Shown here one piece after another: positions 7,441 through 10,998 of a DNA stretch of 10,998 bases. Position numbers and translations under genes: made by a program. The stretch lies in NCBI GenBank assembly GCA_905205975.1, contig CAJLFQ010000072.1:1-10998 (forward strand), in the 5' to 3' direction. The notes below the pieces were generated by a model. The model did not search any database. It was not told the origin of the DNA and worked only from the letters and a program-made list of their open reading frames with translations. The DNA comes from an uncultured Eubacteriales bacterium (GTDB taxonomy: Bacteria > Bacillota > Clostridia > Oscillospirales > QAMX01). How positions within the stretch are numbered: position 1 is the first letter of the stretch; the number at the start of each line of letters is the position of its first letter.

Positions 7441-8124
7441 TCACGCGCGGGCTTCCCGCACGGCGATGTCACCGTCCGCTTTGAAAATGCGTTCGGCCGC
7501 GATCACGCCGCGCACGCGGGAAAGCGGATAGACAATCGAACGGCGCCCGACGACGCTGCCGGGGCACAGCACGCTGTTGCAGCCGATTTCCGCAAAGTCG
7601 CCGAGCATGGCGCCCAGCTTCCGCAGACCCGTTTCCAACTCGCCCGGTTCCAGCTCCTGCCAGCGGATGACGACGTTGGTTTTGTCGCTCTTGACGTTGG
7701 AGGTCACAGCGCCTGCGCCCATGTGTGCGCCATGCCCGAGGATCGAGTCTCCTACATAATTATAATGCGGCGTTTTCGCCTCGTCGAACAGAACACAGTT
7801 TTTCAGTTCGCAGGAATTGCCGACGACACAGCCTTCTCCGACCAATGCGCTGCCGCGGATGAATGCGCCGTGGCGAACCTCCGTATTGGCGCCGATGACG
7901 ACCGGGCCGTGGATTTCGGCAGACGGGGCGACGGATGCGCTCTTCGCAATCCAGATGCCGTCTCCCGGGTGATCATATTCCTCCGGTGAGAGGGTCTGCC
8001 CGTATGCGATGATAAAGTCGCGCAGTTTCGGCAGAATCTCCCACGGGAATTTTGCCAGCGCAAGCAGCTCCTGTGCTGCGGTATGCCGGAGGTCAAACAA
8101 AGTCTCCGGTGAAAGAACATTCAT
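7441..8124 (-). CDS. GlmU-like left-handed beta-helix protein lacking the uridylyltransferase domain
   Basis: A 227-residue protein. After a helical N-terminus (1-50) it shows hexapeptide repeats typical of left-handed beta-helix acyltransferases: IWIAKSASVAPSAEIHGPV (57-75), IGANTEVRHGAFIRGSALVG (77-96) and IGCNSVLCPGSVVG (180-193). The segment KTPHYNYVGDSILGHGAHMG (117-136), followed by AGAVTSNV, parallels the GlmU acetyltransferase core (K-x-H-x-TYLGD, then NIGAGTIT-x-N), with His120 at the catalytic-His position. The nucleotidyltransferase half of GlmU (about 230 residues) is absent. It lies directly upstream of glmM, so GlcN-1-P acetylation is an attractive role but not proven; such proteins are often labelled UDP-GlcNAc pyrophosphorylase without support. 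The start at 8124 has AAAGGAG 10 nt upstream. A GTG at 8205 in frame has no ribosome site and reads through low-quality sequence. Confidence 0.85.
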   Translation of the reverse strand: MNVLSPETLFDLRHTAAQELLALAKFPWEILPKLRDFIIAYGQTLSPEEYDHPGDGIWIAKSASVAPSAEIHGPVVIGANTEVRHGAFIRGSALVGEGCVVGNSCELKNCVLFDEAKTPHYNYVGDSILGHGAHMGAGAVTSNVKSDKTNVVIRWQELEPGELETGLRKLGAMLGDFAEIGCNSVLCPGSVVGRRSIVYPLSRVRGVIAAERIFKADGDIAVREARA

Positions 8125-8308
8125 GCTTTCAGCTCCTTTTTCTGCGGCGGGCTGACATGGGCGCCGGCGCGTCAGGCAAAGACGCGGCTGCAGCATCCAG
8201 TACACATGCCGTTCGGTTCATTCCAGTCTCATTCGGGAGGCAAAACCGCCGCATCTTCAGAGAAAACAGGCGATCTTCCACCCCGGTATCCTTCCAGCCC
8301 GATCCGTA
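8125..8308 (-). promoter_or_regulatory. Long 5' leader of the GlmU-like/glmM cluster
   Basis: The predicted transcript start near 8308 leaves about 184 nt before the ATG. The leader can form CGCGTC/GACGCG with a 7-nt loop, among other GC-rich stems. It also contains a 30-codon open frame starting MNRTACVLDAA, whose TGA (8129-8131) ends 4 nt before the gene's ATG, an arrangement that could couple translation. No good Shine-Dalgarno site serves that small frame. I did not recognise a glmS ribozyme or any known riboswitch core. Confidence 0.35.
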
Positions 8309-8314
8309 CCTTAT

Positions 8315-8343
8315 ATCATACCATACTTTGGCAGTTCTGTCAA
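8315..8343 (-). promoter_or_regulatory. Strong promoter of the GlmU-like/glmM cluster
   Basis: On the minus strand, TTGACA (8338-8343), a 17-nt spacer and TATGAT (8315-8320), with an extended -10 (TGGTATGAT). The 11 bases around the -10 (TATGGTATGAT) are the same as in the promoter of the DUF4838 gene at 2457-2484. Confidence 0.8.
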
Positions 8344-8645
8344 TTCTGTGATTGGGGCACCGGTTTGCAGTCGTTTGGGTGACAGGCCGGAAGAAATACC
8401 CACGTTGCGCGGCGCCGGCCGCACGAATATTTCCATTTTTATTGTTCACATATTTTTGCATTCGCATTCTGTTTCTCTTCCGATGTGCGCAGGTGCGTAA
8501 TATATGAAATCATAAATATCGACAGGCTGATTTTTTCTTGTTTTTCGCGTTGTTTCCGTTTATATTGTCCTGTATATGCGTTGTATTATTCGTTTACATC
8601 TCATTCTGACAGTCATTTCGTTCTGTATTCTGCGTTTTTGTCAAT

Positions 8646-8674
8646 TTGACTTTTCGCCTTGGATGTTTTAGAAT
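8646..8674 (+). promoter_or_regulatory. Plus-strand promoter inside the intergenic region
   Basis: TTGACT (8646-8651), a 17-nt spacer and TAGAAT (8669-8674): five of six consensus bases in each box at ideal spacing. The predicted start is near 8681, directly ahead of a strongly folded segment rather than a gene. It is 470 nt upstream of the binding-protein ATG. Confidence 0.55.
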
Positions 8675-8680
8675 ATATCA

Positions 8681-8790
8681 AAACGACGGGCGCGGTACGT
8701 CCGGGGTCAGCCACCCGATTGCGCTTCCGGGTGATTTCCCCGTTTGACGTGCAAAAAGCTGTGAAAAACAGCCGATTTCAGGTGTTTTTC
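8681..8790 (+). ncRNA. Candidate structured RNA (small RNA or leader), family unknown
   Basis: Starting about 14 nt after the predicted transcription start, an extended hairpin forms from 8695 to 8752. It has three stacked stems: GTACGTC/GACGTGC (8695-8701 with 8746-8752, one G-U), CGGGG/CCCCG (8702-8706 with 8738-8742) and CACCCG/CGGGTG (8712-8717 with 8728-8733), separated by TCAGC/ATTT and a TTT bulge, with a 10-nt apical loop. It is followed by GCTGT-GAAAA-ACAGC (8758-8772), which is mutually exclusive with GAAAAACA/TGTTTTTC (8763-8770 with 8783-8790). There is no clear terminator after it, so it could be an independent small RNA with a 3' end not seen, or a far-upstream leader of the binding-protein mRNA. 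The same stems would also form on the complementary strand, but the promoter argues for plus. Confidence 0.4.
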
Positions 8791-8894
8791 GCCGTTCTTT
8801 CTCACATCCGCTGTACATCAGTTCTCCTTCTGTATGTTGTTTTGCGCGATGTGCGCCCCATTTCATCAATCATTTTTTCTACCTCTCTGCCAGG

Positions 8895-8925
8895 AACGGA
8901 CGACCCGATTTACCGGACGTCCGTT
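8895..8925. repeat. 8-bp inverted repeat
   Basis: AACGGACG (8895-8902) and CGTCCGTT (8918-8925) are perfect inverted copies around a 15-nt loop. Six T residues occur nine bases later (8936-8941), too far for a normal intrinsic terminator, so it may be a weak terminator, an operator, or the 3' end of the transcript that starts near 8681. Confidence 0.35.
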
Positions 8926-9056
8926 GTTGGCATAATTTTTTGGAGAAAAGTGATTTTTTTATCGAATTGCTTGTTTTACGCATTTTCAGTGTCTGTTTGT
9001 TTCAAACCGTCGTGCTATTTCGCTTTATTCGGAACTTTCTTTCATTTTCCGCGGCT

Positions 9057-9085
9057 TTGACAAGTTATTCGCAGGATGGTAATAT
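9057..9085 (+). promoter_or_regulatory. Promoter of the solute-binding lipoprotein gene
   Basis: A perfect TTGACA (9057-9062), a 17-nt spacer and TAATAT (9080-9085), with TG one base before the -10 box (TGGTAATAT). The predicted start is near 9092, leaving a leader of about 60 nt. Confidence 0.7.
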
Positions 9086-9099
9086 ATATGCATCCAAGG

Positions 9100-9119
9100 T
9101 GCATGGTATCCGACATGCA
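9100..9119 (+). promoter_or_regulatory. Palindrome just after the transcription start (possible operator or leader hairpin)
   Basis: TGCATG (9100-9105) and CATGCA (9114-9119) are a perfect inverted repeat with an 8-nt centre. A further ATGCAT (9088-9093) can pair with the same bases. The position at about +9 to +28 suits a repressor site or an mRNA-stabilising 5' hairpin. No regulator gene is in the window. Confidence 0.4.
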
Positions 9120-9150
9120 TCTCAAATCATTTTACAGGAGGAATCCCCCA

Positions 9151-10605
9151 ATGAGCAAAAAGATCCGTTTGCTCGCTCTGGCGCTCGCCGTCCTGATGAT
9201 CGTCCCGATGATCTTCGCCGGCTGCTCCAAAGATGACAAGAAGCCCGAAAACACCACCCCGGCACCGCAGCAGACCACGCCTGCTCCTTCCACCGATGGT
9301 TCCGAAGCCACTGAACCGACCGCCGATCCGAACAAGATCGACCTTGAAGGCTATGAGTTCCATCTCAACACCTCGCACTACGAGGGTCTGACCTACAACG
9401 AAACCAACACCCACTACGGCACGGCTATCTACGATGAACTCGTTGATATCTACACCACGATCGAAGCTGACCTGAACTGCACGATTATCGCCGAACCCGC
9501 TGACAGCGGTTCCGAAGCACTGCTTCCGGCAGCCGTCGGCGGCATCAAACTGGCGGACTTCATCTGCACCCGTCAGAACACGTGGATTCCGCTCGCCATG
9601 ATGGGCGGCATCCGTCCGCTGGAAACCATGATTGACGCGGGTCTCGACCTCTACAACGAGAACAACTTCAACCAGGTCTACACGAAGATGAGCGAAATCA
9701 ACGGCAGCATCTGGGCGCTCGATATGACCGGCAAGTTCGACAACGTCGCACTCGGCCACTTCTATGCATTCAACAAGGAACTGACCGAAGCCGCCGGCTA
9801 CCCGGCCGACACGCTGTTCCAGGCCGTCCGCGACGGCAAATGGGATTACTCCATGATGCTCGAAATCGCCCGCAAGATCACGAAAGACACCGACGCCGAC
9901 GGCGTTTACGACATCTACGGCATCGCCCTCGACTGCGACGGCAACGAAGCCTGGACCAACGGCACGGGCCCGATCGTCAACAAAGACGGTAAATGGGTTG
10001 CCAACCTGCTGGATCCGCAGCTTATGCCCTCCCTCGACTTCATGTATGCCCTTTCCCAGCCGGATATGACGATCCCGGTTATCGGCGATACCGCCTCCCG
10101 CGGCCAGCGCCGTACGAACTTCTACGAAGGCAGAGCCGGCTTTGCAGGCCTCTACGGCGGCAACCTCGACTCCGATGAATGTAAGGAAATGGCTGGCAAC
10201 AACAAGCTCGGCATCCTGCCGATTCCGAAGGGCCCGAACGCGGATCACTACATCCTGAACATGGTTGACCTTGACACGTTCGTCTGCCAGATGGCCAACC
10301 AGGATTGGGAGAAGGCCGCGAAGGTCATGAACGCGATCGGCGCCGGCGTCACGGATCTCGACGCTTATAAAGAATGCATCCGCGAATGGCTTTCCGACGA
10401 CGAAGAATCCATAGAAATGCTCTTCGACTATGCAGTTCCGTATGCCATGATGAACATTGCGAAGTGCTCCGACGAGATGTATCAGATCACCCGTAAGGGC
10501 TTCTACAAATCCATCTATGAACTGACCCTGACGCCGGCAGCCGCTGCCGAAGCCTATCAGGATAAGGTTCAGGCCGAACTGGACGCTGTTTTCCAGCAGA
10601 AGTAA
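9151..10605 (+). CDS. Extracellular solute-binding lipoprotein (carbohydrate ABC transporter type)
   Basis: A 484-residue lipoprotein. The signal is residues 1-25 (basic MSKKIR, hydrophobic core, FAGC with lipid Cys25), then a Pro/Thr-rich tether (about 30-60). The mature part (about 62-480) has the layout of family-1 sugar-binding proteins: a beta-alpha start (EGYEFHLNTSHY), ALDMTGKFDNVALGHFYAFN near the hinge (189-208), WDYSMMLEIARKITKDTDADG (231-251), NFYEGRAGFAGLYGG (323-337) and LGILPIPKGP (353-362). DTDADGVYDIYG (246-257) is an Asp-rich, possibly calcium-binding loop common in this family. Its ligand is unknown. ATG 9151 is chosen because AGGAGG lies 9 nt upstream and the signal peptide starts there; an upstream in-frame ATG at 9076 sits inside the promoter. 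Codons end mostly in C (AAC, GAC, CTC), more strictly than in neighbours, which fits high expression. No permease or ATPase gene is adjacent, and a terminator follows at once. Confidence 0.9.
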   Translation: MSKKIRLLALALAVLMIVPMIFAGCSKDDKKPENTTPAPQQTTPAPSTDGSEATEPTADPNKIDLEGYEFHLNTSHYEGLTYNETNTHYGTAIYDELVDIYTTIEADLNCTIIAEPADSGSEALLPAAVGGIKLADFICTRQNTWIPLAMMGGIRPLETMIDAGLDLYNENNFNQVYTKMSEINGSIWALDMTGKFDNVALGHFYAFNKELTEAAGYPADTLFQAVRDGKWDYSMMLEIARKITKDTDADGVYDIYGIALDCDGNEAWTNGTGPIVNKDGKWVANLLDPQLMPSLDFMYALSQPDMTIPVIGDTASRGQRRTNFYEGRAGFAGLYGGNLDSDECKEMAGNNKLGILPIPKGPNADHYILNMVDLDTFVCQMANQDWEKAAKVMNAIGAGVTDLDAYKECIREWLSDDEESIEMLFDYAVPYAMMNIAKCSDEMYQITRKGFYKSIYELTLTPAAAAEAYQDKVQAELDAVFQQK

Positions 10606-10636
10606 TTCCGCTTCGGAAGCAAATTGAGTAAAGCTG

Positions 10637-10679
10637 CTCCCCACCGCGAGGCAATCGCCTTGCGGTGGGGAGTTTTTTT
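10637..10679 (+). terminator. Strong rho-independent terminator of the binding-protein gene
   Basis: CTCCCCACCGC (10637-10647) pairs perfectly with GCGGTGGGGAG (10662-10672). A G-U pair and AGGC/GCCT extend the stem to 16 bp with a 4-nt AATC loop. Seven T residues follow (10673-10679). It begins 31 nt after the stop codon. Confidence 0.97.
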
Positions 10680-10816
10680 GTGCGTGGATGTGTGTGTGTG
10701 GGTGGGTGTGTGTGTGTGGGTGTGGTTGGGCGCGGGGAGGACATAGGGTGCGCGGGGGTGCGCTTGAATGTGTTTGGGCGTGGGGAGGACGTGGGGTGTG
10801 CGTGGGGTGTGTTGGG
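10680..10816 (+). repeat. G/T-rich low-complexity tract with internal repeat and G-quadruplex motif
   Basis: The plus strand is almost all G and T, with GTGTGTG runs at first. A 17-base unit, TTGGGCGYGGGGAGGAC, occurs at 10726-10742 and again at 10774-10790, 48 bp apart with one difference. From 10776 to 10816 there are five runs of at least three G separated by 3, 7, 7 and 6 bases, a canonical intramolecular G-quadruplex pattern. No gene is seen. Confidence 0.75.
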
Positions 10817-10865
10817 TTTGCAAAACGGGTTCCTCGTGTGTGCCTGCGCTGCCGCATCGTTTGCA

Positions 10866-10998
10866 TCATTCGGCAAATGGGGCTCTTGGAATATCCCCAT
10901 ACTTCGACCTCAGACGGCGATTGGTCTTTCTCTTGGTGGATCCCCGAACTTCGACCTCATCCGGGTTCGCTTCGCTCACCCACCTTCCCCTGCTCAGG
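10866..10998 (-). other. Doubtful 3' end of a minus-strand reading frame entering from the window edge
   Basis: A minus-strand frame is open from the right edge to TGA at 10866-10868, giving about 43 residues (including GRWVSEANPDEVEVRGSTK and a basic, Arg/Lys-rich end). It runs across both 30-bp repeats, which lie in different frames, and it resembles no family I know. It may be a spurious frame through a repeat element or the tail of a larger gene outside the window. Confidence 0.2.
10883..10959. repeat. Pair of 30-bp direct repeats, 47-bp period
   Basis: The units at 10883-10912 and 10930-10959 share CTCTTGG, ATCCCC and ACTTCGACCTCA in the same order, with five mismatches in 30. They are separated by 17 nt. 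An imperfect hairpin-forming segment (GGGT...ACCC, about 10963-10981) follows. The array may continue beyond the window. Confidence 0.7.

Larger units (their letters stand above)
8344..9056. other. About 700-nt T-rich intergenic region between divergent genes
   Basis: No protein gene is supported here. The plus strand is markedly T-rich and less GC-rich than the surrounding genes. Open frames on both strands lack ribosome-binding sites and family resemblance. Within it lie a good plus-strand promoter (8646-8674), a structured segment after it (8681-8790), and an 8-bp inverted repeat (8895-8925). The size is large for a divergent promoter region. Confidence 0.5.

Noticed and set aside
8125..8308. 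glmS-type ribozyme in the leader of the amino-sugar genes
   Set aside because: The gene context suggested it, but I could not find the conserved ribozyme core, and the downstream gene is not glmS.
8129..8467. 112-codon minus-strand frame upstream of the GlmU-like gene
   Set aside because: It begins upstream of the strong promoter at 8315-8343 and has no ribosome-binding site. Only its last 30 codons could be translated from the predicted mRNA.
8659..9060. 133-codon plus-strand frame in the intergenic region
   Set aside because: Its start lies within the predicted promoter, it has no ribosome-binding site, and its hydrophobic look follows from T-rich DNA. It crosses the structured segment.
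9127..10869. 580-codon open frame on the minus strand opposite the binding-protein gene
   Set aside because: It mirrors a gene with strong third-position C bias, which removes antisense stops. It has no ribosome-binding site, no family resemblance, and starts in the G/T repeat.
10883..10959. CRISPR array
   Set aside because: There are only two copies, five mismatches in 30, a 17-nt spacer, and no cas genes.

Overview
The window looks like a piece of chromosome from a spore-forming, moderately GC-rich member of the Clostridia, possibly a gut commensal (the habitat is inference). The firmest evidence is an adjacent dipicolinate synthase pair (dpaA-dpaB), whose product is the spore-core metabolite DPA. 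Gram-positive-type strong Shine-Dalgarno sites, two lipoproteins with FAGC lipoboxes and a sugar ABC-type binding protein fit this. The species cannot be named from the sequence.

Layout. Positions 1-8124 are read from the minus strand. The likely transcription order is: a strong promoter (8315-8343), a roughly 180-nt leader, a GlmU-like left-handed beta-helix protein (7441-8124), glmM (6014-7396), an inositol-monophosphatase-family phosphatase (5212-6006), a PAP2 membrane phosphatase (4196-5140), and a hairpin terminator (4118-4164). This cluster fits UDP-GlcNAc and cell-envelope precursor metabolism. Next comes dpaA (3177-4046), with a sigma-K-like promoter, then dpaB (2481-3080). A DUF4838 protein (644-2365) follows; its own -35 box contains the dpaB stop codon, and it ends at a strong hairpin terminator. 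Beyond that is a second DUF4838-type gene (1-343, cut by the window edge), which carries a lipoprotein signal and a Pro/Thr linker and has its own promoter.

From about 8344 to 9056 there is a roughly 700-nt T-rich stretch with no convincing gene. It holds a good plus-strand promoter (8646-8674), followed at once by a long interrupted hairpin and two mutually exclusive small hairpins. This is the best candidate for an undescribed RNA in the window. The only plus-strand protein gene is a solute-binding lipoprotein (9151-10605), with its own promoter, a palindrome near its predicted start of transcription, and a very strong terminator. It stands alone, without permease genes in view.

The right end (10680-10998) is non-coding or unassigned: a G/T-rich, strand-asymmetric tract with a canonical G-quadruplex motif and a 48-bp-spaced internal repeat, then a pair of 30-bp direct repeats.

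Two links run across the window. The DUF4838 lipoprotein and the binding protein have almost the same signal peptide although their mature domains are unrelated. The two DUF4838 genes are tandem relatives, one apparently exported and one apparently cytoplasmic, which together with the binding protein suggests glycan scavenging (inference).
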